64,000 nucleotides of DNA. Origin: Tubiluchus corallicola. Taxonomy: Eukaryota > Priapulida > Priapulimorpha > Priapulimorphida > Tubiluchidae. The notes beneath the pieces are model-generated. The model saw only the letters and a list, made by a program, of their open reading frames with translations. It had not been told where the DNA came from and made no database searches. The translations under genes were made by a program, and so were the position numbers. Where the stretch lies: contig JAQGDQ010000060.1 of the NCBI GenBank assembly GCA_030141605.1, positions 551,001 through 615,000 of the forward strand, written 5' to 3'. Positions 47,640 through 58,200 of this stretch are shown in pieces; positions within the stretch are counted from its first letter, which is position 1, and each line of letters begins with the position of its first letter.

Positions 47640-48065
47640 GTTCTAACAAGCTTTAAAGAGGAAGAAAAGGCAATTCTAAAGTATATCTCAAAAAACTTTC
47701 CACACAAATTGTAATTACCTAATGGTTGCCTGCTTGAAAGACTTATGCATCTAGAAAAGAAAATTCTTAGTAATTTAAAATGTTCCCGCCAACTGGTAAA
47801 ATGCCTCACCTTCCCAGCGTGCACCAAAAAATGTATTTTGATCTTATTGCCAAGATAAAGTAACTTGTACTTTTGCCTAATTAGTGAATCTATGCTACGA
47901 ATGTCTCGATTGTTTTTTTAAACTTGATGCAAAATTGTCTAAACTTGTTTCAAATGACTTATCGTCAAAATGGCTGCGCCTAATGGTTATCGCGGGAGTT
48001 AAACTTTTCAAGTTTTTACAGAGTTCCTATTAGTACTAGGTTTGGGTGCAAGTGATACAAAATTT
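47640..48065 (+). repeat. Best copy of the unclassified dispersed repeat
   Basis: The reverse complement matches 8895-9310 over its length, and a direct match lies at 39540-39770. It carries aaaatggctgcgcctaatgg followed by ggagttaaac and a tttttagc block, which links it to the copies at 5311 and 50900. Splice-like sites inside it (ggtgcacgctgggaaggtga) are shared among copies, so I read it as repeat rather than exon. Confidence 0.7.
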
Positions 48066-48852
48066 CAAGATTAATTTTTTAGCTCTATGTAAGTAAAGGC
48101 TTTTCTTGTGCTTTAAAAGCAAACGAAAAATATTTTCTTTCTGTTGTTTTCATCAAACTTTAAAAAGTACAGGGCCAACAATCAACTGTAGACAGTAAAA
48201 CACATTGCAAGGTAATATAAACTAAAACTGTAAATGCCAAGCATGTAGAAAATTACCTACATTACCTTCAAGTGAACACTTAATATGCTATGCAAAAATG
48301 CATTTGTCTGTGAGCCAAGTGTAGGCTTACTAACTTCACAGGCGTACTTAATACCCAAGCTAAAAATGACAGGTTTGGATAATAATGTCTGAAATAAACT
48401 TCTTTGAAACAAAACTGGAGTCACCCGTGTAATAAAGAAACACAGTCCCAGTACGTCAATTCAAAATTATCAAGTCAAACTATCAATATGACCTCATATC
48501 ACACTCAATTTTAAAAATAGTGAGACGTATTTATAAGACAGCTAATCCGAATGCATGATTCATTGGCTAATTGCCTTGCTTCTGATTTATTCTAAAATAC
48601 TATTCTTATTTGCATTGTTGCACAAAAGCAACATTGCCAGTTTAAATAATAAAAACATATAAGTTAATTAAATCTGACACAAATTAAAACAGAGTTTAAT
48701 GCTGACTGATATAATTAATTTGGCAAAAAGTTCTTGAGTCAAACTTATTATGTTTAGATCACCATAAAGAGTGATCTAATTAAGGTGCAATGTTCTAAGA
48801 CAAATGGGCATTTTTTAAAAAGTTTTGACAACATAACTGGCTCACAGCAATT

Positions 48853-48938
48853 ATACTGTACAAAACAAACTCACTTAAGCCGAGAACACGCTCATTTATC
48901 GAACTACCTTTCTTGATAAAATTCAGTTATTACTGTAC
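48853..48938. mobile_element. Miniature pogo-like relic
   Basis: It is bounded by tactgtac at both ends, with cttaagccgagaacacgc and tttatcgaactac inside. Short, weakly supported. Confidence 0.4.
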
Positions 48939-49036
48939 AAGACTAGACAAGAATATTACCATCCTCTTAAATATTTACTAATGCAGGCGCATTGTCCTGA
49001 AAATATTTCATTACTAAGACTAGACAGGAAATTAAC

Positions 49037-52000
49037 CTAAACGTTAACTAATGCGGATGCATTGTCCCGAAAGTATTTTGCAGCATGTCTGCATTTGTTA
49101 TTGATTCCATCCCTGATGTCAATCCACTGAGTGGACATACAACCGGGAAAGAAGTACTCCAACAATCCGTAAATTTTCCTCATCCTGTTGGTATCCAGCT
49201 TCCGTTTTGGCAGCCGGGCGCTTCCAGCTCCCTCCGACGGCAATCCGGAAGTAGTGCCGCTATACCCCGCTATGTTCGATTCCGCCATTTCCTCTTTAGA
49301 GAAGAAGTATGGTAACAGCTTAAGAGCAAACAGCCTAGGTGTCCTTGTCACATCCACAAGAGTATGCAGCGTAGAGATGTCGGAAAGTGATGCAGGCAGA
49401 TCTTCCGTCGGATTTGGATCAATGGTTGGTACAAACTTAGTGGAGTTGCAGGAATTGTCATCAACTGTCCCTTCGACTGCGCAGACTCCTTCACAATCTT
49501 CTCCATCGTCGAGCTGAATGCAGTCCACCGCTTCTACCTTCACCGGTTCGACAGTCAGAGCTGTCTGACTAGATTCGTGCGTGTTCTTGCACAGGTTTGT
49601 TACCACAGAGCACGATTCTGCTGGCAAATTCTCTATAAATGATGAAGGTAGAATAGAAGAGGAATTTGAAACTGCTTCTTTTTCAACTAACGAATATGAC
49701 GACGGCAAAGACGGCTTTCTCTGCCGGTGCTTTCGACTCACGTCCTTCACACCTTCACGCAAACAAACTGCCATATCTGGTTTATTTGCTATATTTACAT
49801 TTGCAGGTAGCAAACTGTCAAATGGATTTTCGCTCACTGAAACATATTCTGGTTGTCTGTGCATCAATAACAAACTACAAAGTTGATCTAACTTGTGTGA
49901 CAAACCGAGGACCTCAGAACTGCTCTGAATTTGCGAGTTTTTCACAGTTTTCAGCTGTTCTAAAATAGCCGATCGCTCCTCTTTTGCCTCCACTTGGTTC
50001 TGGAGTATTTTATTCAGTTTCAGATCGGCTACTTTTTCAGTTTTGGCAGAAGGTCTTCTTGCATGCGCATGTTCGAGAACCTTGCATTCACCTTCTCTTT
50101 TGGTGGCGTGTTTTCCAAATCCCGAGCCTTTGAGGAAAGGAAATAAAAATCACTATGAAACAGAAACCGAAGAAGAATGATAACTCGTTTTTTAAGTGAG
50201 ATTAAAAACACTACTAGAGTACAAATACATATTAAAGTTAACTCAAAGTACCGAAAAGCCTAAAAACGGTAGAGTTTAGAATACGCTATATACAAAATTT
50301 CGAAGTAAAACGGTTAAAACAGAGGTATGTAAAATACAAAGAAAACTTATTAATACCCGCGAAAATGTACAAATATAAAGTATCACACAGTAATAAATAC
50401 AATAATGGTTCTCAGCTGTTAAAATCGTGTACATGTTGCTATGATAAGTAAAAATACTATTAAAAAACCGAAAATTTGTGAAGCTGTCACAAGTGCTTTT
50501 AATTGTCCTACTTAGTGGGAATTCTACACATGCACAGCATTAACGATGTGAAATAAACAGACATTGAAAACATAATATTAAAACTTCACATCTGCAAAGC
50601 CTGCTTTAAGACAAAAATCTTTATGAAATAATGTGAGTGTTGCAACACATGAATGGTTTTATAGTGTGCCTATACAATATTCACAAATTACATTGCTGCA
50701 CTTAATTGATTTATTACAATAAAACCATGAAGTTTTTGGATTAACATCTGCAAACTTTGCAAAATTGGCTATGAACCTGACTTAATAACCATATTTAAAA
50801 ATGCAAGAAACTGAAAAATGATATGTGTGCTTGCATAGTAAAAACGTCCATAAGTTGGCCTAGCTATTTACGTATCCTGAATCTCTGTTTCATGCGGACC
50901 ATTTTGATACCAAGCTCATCGCTCTGTGTTCTTTCTAAGCTGAGATAATTCACATTGAAGTTGAAGTGCAGGTTAAGCAATGAAAAAACACAATCTTGCG
51001 AAAATCACTTTTAAAGTTTGTCATTGTTTTGTGTCGAGTCTTTGCAAAATATTTAGCAAATGTACAAAAGGTTGGGTTAATTGTTATAGACTTTGCAAGA
51101 ACACATTAAAGTTAGGTTTAAATCCAGTTGATGGCCCTTCCACACTACGACGTGGGCTTGGCAACAGAAAAACCACAAGCAAAATGAATGCTTCCATGAG
51201 CTACTAGCGGAGTTTAAAAATAGAAGTTTTTCACAATTGCTGTTCTAGTCTTTAGCCAGAAAAGTGAGTACTTTTTGAACATTTTCTCGATGATTTGATT
51301 CTAGGATATAAAACTTCAAAAAAGTTAGCATTTGTTTTTATAAAAAACAAAAAAATCGACATTTGACCAAATTTTCGTGCACACTACTTTGAAGCATCAT
51401 AATGTAGTTTTAGCTATGCCGACTTATGGATGGTTTTGGTTTGAAAGCACACATAAATGATAAATTAACAATGATAAAACTGAAAATAAAACTGGTACAT
51501 CAGGTATCAAAACTCACTGAAGTACCTAATAACAGCATTTTCATCCTATTGTAAGTAAAAGAGTTCCCCACAATTTTTGCATATAAACATTTTTTATGTT
51601 AGCTAATAAGTTTACAAATTTATTTACAGCATACGTGGTGCTAAGTACATCTAATTAAACTAATATTGTGCACATTTGTAATGCTTATTACTGACAATTG
51701 AAAACTGTGGGTTAATTACTTTCATTCCCAAGTTGGCTTGTTGTCGGGCCTATACAATAACTCTGTCATTCATAACACTTGAGTACATTTTTACAGGCAA
51801 ACCAGAAGGCATTCACTCGATTCCCTGTTATTTACCAGGTTAGCTAAACTCTACCTTGTGCCAATCTTATACCCGTATTTCTATGCACTAAGACAGTTAA
51901 GTCTGTTTGAAAATATCACATAATGTCCAACTTGAGATTGAAAGCTACAAATCTGACGTGACAGCAGACGAATTCTTTTAGATAAAGGGCCGCAGACAAG

Positions 52001-53520
52001 AAGGCAAAATGTGAGTAAAGGCAGTACTAAGAACAACAGATGTTGTTTGCATGATTCCCTAACAAAGACCGATGATTTCCTAACAAAGAAAAATCTAGTT
52101 CCGCCTCAAGTTATCGACTGAATGCACGAATTTGAAATAATCTTAAAAAGAGGCTAATCGTACTTCGAGAAAATTCGCAATTTTAAAACCTATGAATTGT
52201 CTGTTGGTAAGACCAGGGAGGTTCTACTATGGAAATGAGTAGCAAAAATTAAACATACGGAACAGCATATCTGATTTTTATTTTTATTCAGAATGCTGAT
52301 AAGATTAATCTTTGTTATTAAAACTATCTGCAACCTATAATCTAATTTGGATTGGTCATACATTTTACCATCATGTCATCTCTTTTCATTGCACATCTTT
52401 TTTATCCTGCCCCCAACACCTAACAACACACCATGCAGTTGGGCTGTCCAAGTTCTATCTTTTCGCTCAGAGTTACATCATTTGTTCACTAATTCATTGC
52501 TCACTTGAAAAGTAATTGCGGTAATTTTGTTTTCAGTTTGTGTAATTGTATGTAGTATATCTGATTATGTACTTGTAATGGTGTTTTTGTCTGATAAACA
52601 ATAAACAAAAACATTTTTACTCCTCAGAGGCTAAAAATTTACTCACATTCACTTACGTTTTTCATAAAAACTTGAACTCTTTGCTTGGCTACAGACAGTT
52701 ACTTGACACGAATCAAAACTCGAGAAATACATAATTTAATAAATTTGTACTTAAAAAGTAAAGAGCCTTAAGAATTGCCTAATAACCTTCCAATAACCTA
52801 ACCAATTTCTATTCTTTGTCATCTATCACACAGCTTTTATATTGTGCCTTGATACTTAATTCACTACACAAATATCTCAAAGATTTTTATTTTGCATCTC
52901 GTACATGATGTTTTGTTAACAAGTGTGTACATGTTAACAAGGGTGCTTGACTCCAGGTGAACTAAGTGAGTCATTTGTAAAGGTACTAATTTCTAGGTGA
53001 ACCAAATGAGTCATTTGTAAAGGTATTCATGTCTAGATGAATCAACTGTATCATTCGTAAAAGTGCTTGACTCCAGGTGAACAAAGTGAGTCATTTGTAA
53101 AGGTGTTTACAACTTCTTAGAATAAAAAACAAAAAGTGGACATGATTGGGAAGACAAGCTAATTATTGCATTAACTAAACCAATGTCACATTTTCAGAAG
53201 AACATCAGCAGCTGATTCTAAACATAAAACAGCTCACTATGCAAGTAATTATTATTCCTAGTTAAAATTCTAATAGCTGAAATTTAGCAAAACAGAAACT
53301 GTTTGCAGAAGAGAAAGCAGAAGTAGTAAAGGACCCTAACAAACATCAAACAGATACAAGTGTCAACCTACCAGATGAATTGTGCTTTTCTTGGCAGTTA
53401 GCATCACTTTGGTCTACAGTAGCACCGCGGCTGCTTTCATAATCATCAGCACCTCCGCCTTCATCCTCGACTCGACTGAGATCACTGATATTATCACCTG
53501 TTATGATGGTCACACCATCA
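49037..53520 (-). CDS. BEN-domain-like protein, at least two exons, 5' end not found
   Basis: The 3' exon is 49037-50127 (acceptor tttcctcaaag) and an upstream exon is 53372-53520 (acceptor gcattacag, donor ctg/gtaggt). Phase 1 at the donor joins exactly to phase 1 at the acceptor, giving at least 411 residues. The upstream exon is acidic (DEGGGADDYESSRG). The 3' exon has a basic start (GKHATKREG, ARRPSAKTEK), a coiled coil (about LKLNKILQNQVEAKEERSAI), VKVEAVD as a SUMO-type site and an acidic middle. Its C-terminal BEN-like domain reads LFALKLLPYFFSKEEMAES, KRKLDTNRMRKIYGLLEYFF, PGC and INNKCRHAAKYF. It matches the BEN domain pattern better than its paralog at 46-47 kb. The role is inferred from the family as nuclear DNA or chromatin binding. 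The 53372-53520 exon starts mid-codon, so at least one earlier exon is missing. Confidence 0.8.
50900..51310 (+). repeat. Copy of the unclassified dispersed repeat (weaker member)
   Basis: It aligns with 5311-5690 (ctcatcgctct, ttgtcattgtttt, ggagtttaaaaata, tttagccag). The 75-codon frame inside (50980-51207) has no known domain and is not called as a gene. Confidence 0.5.
52942..53105. repeat. 40-bp minisatellite, intronic part, about four degenerate copies
   Basis: Units read gtgcttgactccaggtgaac then aagtgagtcatttgtaaag, with older-looking variants (tactaatttctaggtg, tattcatgtctagatg). It is the same family as 53645-54328, from which it is separated by a coding exon. Confidence 0.92.
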
Positions 53521-53644
53521 CTGTAATGCAAAAGAATATAAATTTACATTACACTATGAATGTTTACGAGAGTACATTGATGACAATTAATTTGATTGTT
53601 TCAATTTTCTAACGCAAATCATGTAGTTCATTAAAATCCAAGTG

Positions 53645-54328
53645 AAGTCATTTGTAAAGGTTAATAACTCCAGGTGAACCTAGTGAGTCATTTGTAAAGG
53701 TGCTTGACTCCAGATGTACCAACCGAGTCATTTGTAAAGGTGCTTGACTCCAGGTGAACCAAGTGAGTCATTTGTAAAGGTACTCATTTCTAGGTGAACC
53801 AAGTTCATTTGTAAAGGTATTCATGTCTAGATGAATCAACTGTATCATTTGTAAAGGTGCTTGACTCCAGGTGAACCAAGTGAGTCATTTGTAAATGTGC
53901 TTGACTCCAGGTGAACCAAGTGAGTCATTTGTAAAGGTGTTTGGCTCTATGAGTCATTTGTAAAGATACTTATCTCTAGATGAATCAAATGAATCATTCG
54001 TAAAGGTGCTTGACTCCAGGTGAAGCAAGTGAGTCATTCGTAAAGGTGCTTGACTCCAGGTGAACCAAGGGAGTCATTCGTAAAGGTGCTTGACTCCAGG
54101 TGAACCAAGGGAGTCATTCGTAAAGGTGCTTGACTGCAGGTGAAGCAAGGGAGTCATTCGTAAAGGTGCTTGATTTCAGGTGAAGCAAGGGAGTCATTCG
54201 TAAAGGTGCTTGACTCCAGGTGAACCAAGGGAGTCATTCGTAAAGGTTCTTGACTCCAGGTGAACCAAGGGAGTCATTCGTAAAGGTGCTTGACTCCAGG
54301 TGAAGCAAGGGAGTCATTCGTAAAGGTG
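53645..54328. repeat. 40-bp minisatellite, main array, about 17 copies
   Basis: The consensus is gtgcttgactccaggtgaac followed by caagtgagtcatttgtaaag. The left part is heterogeneous. From about 54000 the units are homogenised to a gggagtcattcg version. Many units contain TGAGTCA, the AP-1/CNC-bZIP core. Confidence 0.95.
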
Positions 54329-54446
54329 AGTCACTCCATGCGAATCAAATAAGCCATTTGCAAAGGATTATCCAACTTTTGATACACTAAACTGCAAGCC
54401 AATATTCAGCATTCATTGACAGTCTGTTTGACAAAGCAATGTCTTT

Positions 54447-54623
54447 TAAGAACTGATCTACTGAACCCGTAGAACATTCGCATGCACATACAAAGTAATG
54501 ACTTCTAAGAACAGATCTACTGAACCAGTAGAAGATTCGCATGCACATACAAAGCAATTTCTTCTAAGAACAGATCTACTGAACCAGTAGAAGATTCGCA
54601 TGCACATACAAATACCATTTTCT
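54447..54623. repeat. 59-bp tandem repeat, three copies
   Basis: Units start taagaac at 54447, 54506 and 54565. Each contains ctactgaaccagtag, a short hairpin (the first copy has ccgtag). The last unit is incomplete in similarity. Confidence 0.93.
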
Positions 54624-54670
54624 TAATGTGGCAAACAACTGGGGGACAATAGGATAAACGAAACTGCCTC

Positions 54671-54676
54671 TTTATT
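54671..54676 (-). terminator. Likely polyadenylation signal of the NAP-like gene
   Basis: AATAAA on the minus strand (tttatt on plus) lies about 530 bp past the TAA at 55209. It is placed sensibly, but other AT-rich matches exist nearby. Confidence 0.4.
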
Positions 54677-55208
54677 GATCAGGCTCAACAATGCCTAACT
54701 TTAGTCATTAAAAAACAAACATGAAACCACGACTATTTTCCTCCTCCCAATACAATATGAACAATATCACGAAGATCAGTGTGTAAATATAAAAAAAACA
54801 CGTGTTAAACATTTCAGTAGACAACAGCCTCATTTCTAGAGCTCAAAACAACGTCAACAACACTAACTTTAATCAAATCCGTATAGTTAAGCATACTTTA
54901 AAATTCAAGTGTAAAAAACTTTCATGTACAAAGACTTAAATAATACAAAATTAAATCTACCTATATTGATATTAAATTAAACACTCATGAAGTTATCTAA
55001 GATTTCTAGGCAATAAAGATCAAGTATGTTTTACACTGAAATGTTTGAAGTAAAAATAAGGATACAGAATTGTTAACATTTTAAATATTTGGTTTAGCAG
55101 CCCTAGAAACACAGAGAATTGGCTTCCTACTAATATACAGCTAAAATCATAAATACATAGAATTAAAAATATGGCTTCATATATAAAATTAAGAATATGA
55201 TTTCATAT

Positions 55209-58200
55209 TTACATGATTGATTCTTTCTTCTCATCAGGCAGAGACTGCGGAGGTATACAGGTATGAGGTAGTTCAGCATCATCAGGAGAATCGTCATTTG
55301 TTTGCGACGAGAGTGCGTTGACAGAATATTGCGCAGGTTCATCTATTGCAGTTTTAGTTCCTGAGATGTCCATCATAAAATACTGTAAAGGGTCTAACCA
55401 AATGTCATTGCAGATAGCCTAGAAATTAGACAGTGTTTTACTACTTAGACATGTTATGAGTTATGACAACAAACTGGTAAAAAGTAGTGGACATGTCTAA
55501 TTGTCTATCACCCTTTTTTCATCCAATTTCACACTTGATAAAGTTTAATAAGACACCCAAGAGCTGGATCATCCTAATAAAAATGTTGTGGAAGGACCAG
55601 AACGTAGTTTGCTGTCAAGGATAACCCTTTAATTAGACAGTGAACAGTCAATGGTGTCTCAGCCATGTACAGCATCCCCCAAGTACGTAAAAGGCAACCA
55701 AGCCAGGGCAGTATGCTACGTAAGACATGCCTGAAGTTTTTCTACAGTCACTCATCTATTTAGTGGCCAAGTTAGGTGTTGCTTGGCTTTGGTCACGCTT
55801 GACCTGGGTATTAAGTGAAAGGGTTAATTTACTGGCCAGGTTAAGTGTTGTTTAGCTTTGGTCACACTTGACCAGAGTATTAAGTGAACGAGTTAATTTA
55901 CTGGTCAGGTTAGGTGCTACTTAGCTTTGTTCTTGCATTACCTGGGTATTAAGTGAACGAGTTAATTTACTGGCCAGGTTAGGTGCTACTTAGCTTTGGT
56001 CACGCTTGACCTACGTATTAAGTGAACGGGTTAAAAGTACTTGCGGGCAGTTAACTGTCTCCTGATGATGTAAACATCCAAACTTAACTTAGGCACCTCT
56101 CCTAGTTTATTGCTAATCACAACCATCTCCATCAGGTACATCTTGGCACTGAGCATCTGACTCCAGTTTGAAAATTGCCAATCCACAAAAAGAACTGACT
56201 GGTGTCAGAGGAACCTACCTGCGCCACAACATCTTTTGACAAATCACAGCAACTATCACTTAGCAACCACGATATAAAACTTGTTGGCAGGTGAGCACGT
56301 TTCTTGCCACCTTTAACATCCGTTGATTTCATCTCGTCCCACTGGATGTCACTGTGTGAAATGCTGGAATAACCTAAACAAAACAAAATGTGTCTAAAGG
56401 AAAACCGGACGATTGTTTAGACTCAATCTCATTTTAATTTAGTGTCCAAACTACATTTTCTTGCCTATAAAAGTTAGCAATTGTTTCTTATAATTGAATA
56501 ATTAGCTTAGAAAGTTAATTAATGACAACTGAACACAGCTATCGTCAGAAACTAACGACAGTTTGTGCAATGGCAGGCATCTTCCCTTGCATGCCAAGCA
56601 CGTTTGCGCAAGTGCTACAGTACTGTTTAAATGCATGATGTCACGAAAATGGGCTTTAGGTCAGAAACTAACACAGCAGTTCATGATCATGGTTATCACG
56701 GTACCGCCTTCTATTTGTCGGCCATGCAAATGTGACAAAGAGCCTACGTTGCCTAAATTTGAGTACCCGAGGTAATTATTATTTAATCTAAGCTTTGATT
56801 TAAAAAAAGCCACTGTAGTTTTCAATATTTTAAAGCATTCTTTATTCTGAACTAATATTTACACAATCGACCGGTTTTCCTTTAAATGCTTTACTAATTT
56901 AATAACAAAACATTAATAGCTAAAAAATAACTGTCTTCACGCACTAAACACAAATTTCAAGTTCTAAAAACAGCAAAAATTAGTTCACCGTAAACAGTTA
57001 TATATGTAACAGGTTCATAAACACGTCAGTGGTAGATTCTACATGCATGAATACAAGTTAACAGAAAGACAATTGCTCCTGTGTGATGCTCCAATAAAGC
57101 AGAACATGTGAAATGCTGGGGTAATACTTATATGAATAGAAATCAAAAGCCTTTTGTAAACTGGCAAAGTATTCCTGGCTGTATCTGTGGATCACGATTC
57201 CTACGAATTAAATCCCTCATCGCTAAAAAACAAACCACTTGAAACATTCTAATTCGATTACAATCTTGTTCTTGTAATTCGATATCATGATTATTCTTTT
57301 GCAGGAATTTTTTTTAGTGTTTTAGAAATATTTTTCAAACATTGCAGCATTGAAATATAGCCTATAAACTTTTTCAAGGCTTTCATCGCTGTCTGCCATT
57401 GTCGTACTTGCCAAACTATTTTTATAGACACGTACATTCATTAACTACTCTATCACTATGTCAACTCATACGTCACACGAAAACAACTAAGCCCTAGTTT
57501 GCAACGCTGTGGTTTGCAATTGTGCGCATTGTGTAAGGTGAGAAAAATGAAAAAAATGCAAGAATTCGATTTATTTGTGCTAAAACACTGTCTTTTAATC
57601 AGTGTGCAACAAGTATATTTTGCTCTCGATTAACTGAATTACTGTTCAATAGCCGATTATATGGATTTATGGTTGTAATCTCGATTAATTTGATTAATCT
57701 ATTAATTGCCCATCACAAACATCTTAATAAAACTAAGACTAATGCAATACACTTTTATAGCGTGTGCGATAAAAAGCAATTTATACACAAAAAAAGTGTA
57801 ACTAATTTTATCAAAACAACTCAGATTCGTCAAGGCCACACAACCTATCCAAAACCATACACCTCAGCTACCTGACCAGGATTTGGATTTCGGCCGCTAC
57901 TCCTTAATCCTCATGCTCCTCTAGCCAGGCGCACAGACAAACATACAGCTTCGCTAGAGCGACAACAAAGAGAAAACTGAACATCTCTCTTAACACAGCC
58001 CATTCAAACAAACTCACTGCATACAAAAAGGAAGGAAAAAGAAAAGGAGAAGAAAGAAGAAAAGGAGAAGTTAAACAAGAAAGTTCCGAGAAAGAAATAC
58101 CTTTTTGTCTGCTAAATTACTTAATACAAACATCCTAACAAACTTCATTAACTCCCTTTCGGTGCACAATATAAAAAATACTCCATCTATGTGTTACCTA

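Larger units (their letters stand above)
47371..49036. other. Spacer between the two BEN-like genes
   Basis: It holds a dispersed repeat copy (47640-48065) and a small pogo-like relic (48853-48938). A short duplication of the 3' end of the neighbouring BEN gene (ctaatgcaggcgcattgtcc at about 48980 versus 49044 onward) is present. No other gene is supported. Confidence 0.45.
50128..53371. other. Intron of the second BEN-like gene
   Basis: It carries a dispersed repeat copy (50900-51310) and the smaller half of the 40-bp minisatellite (52942-53105). No additional coding exon was recognised. Confidence 0.5.
53521..55208. other. Region between the BEN-like exon and the NAP-like gene
   Basis: The main 40-bp array (53645-54328), a 59-bp array (54447-54623) and the 3' UTR of the NAP-like gene lie here. 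The missing first exon or promoter of the second BEN-like gene could be here, but no start codon followed by a donor stands out. Confidence 0.5.

Noticed and set aside
47543-47827. 94-codon minus frame upstream of BEN-like gene 1, considered as a 5' exon with a microexon
   Set aside because: The same sequence and its splice-like sites recur at 8895-9310 and 39540-39770, so it belongs to a dispersed repeat.
49085-49968. Several plus-strand frames of 76-109 codons
   Set aside because: They are shadows of the minus-strand BEN-like exon.
50980-51207. 75-codon plus frame
   Set aside because: Lies in a dispersed repeat copy and has no domain or splice support.
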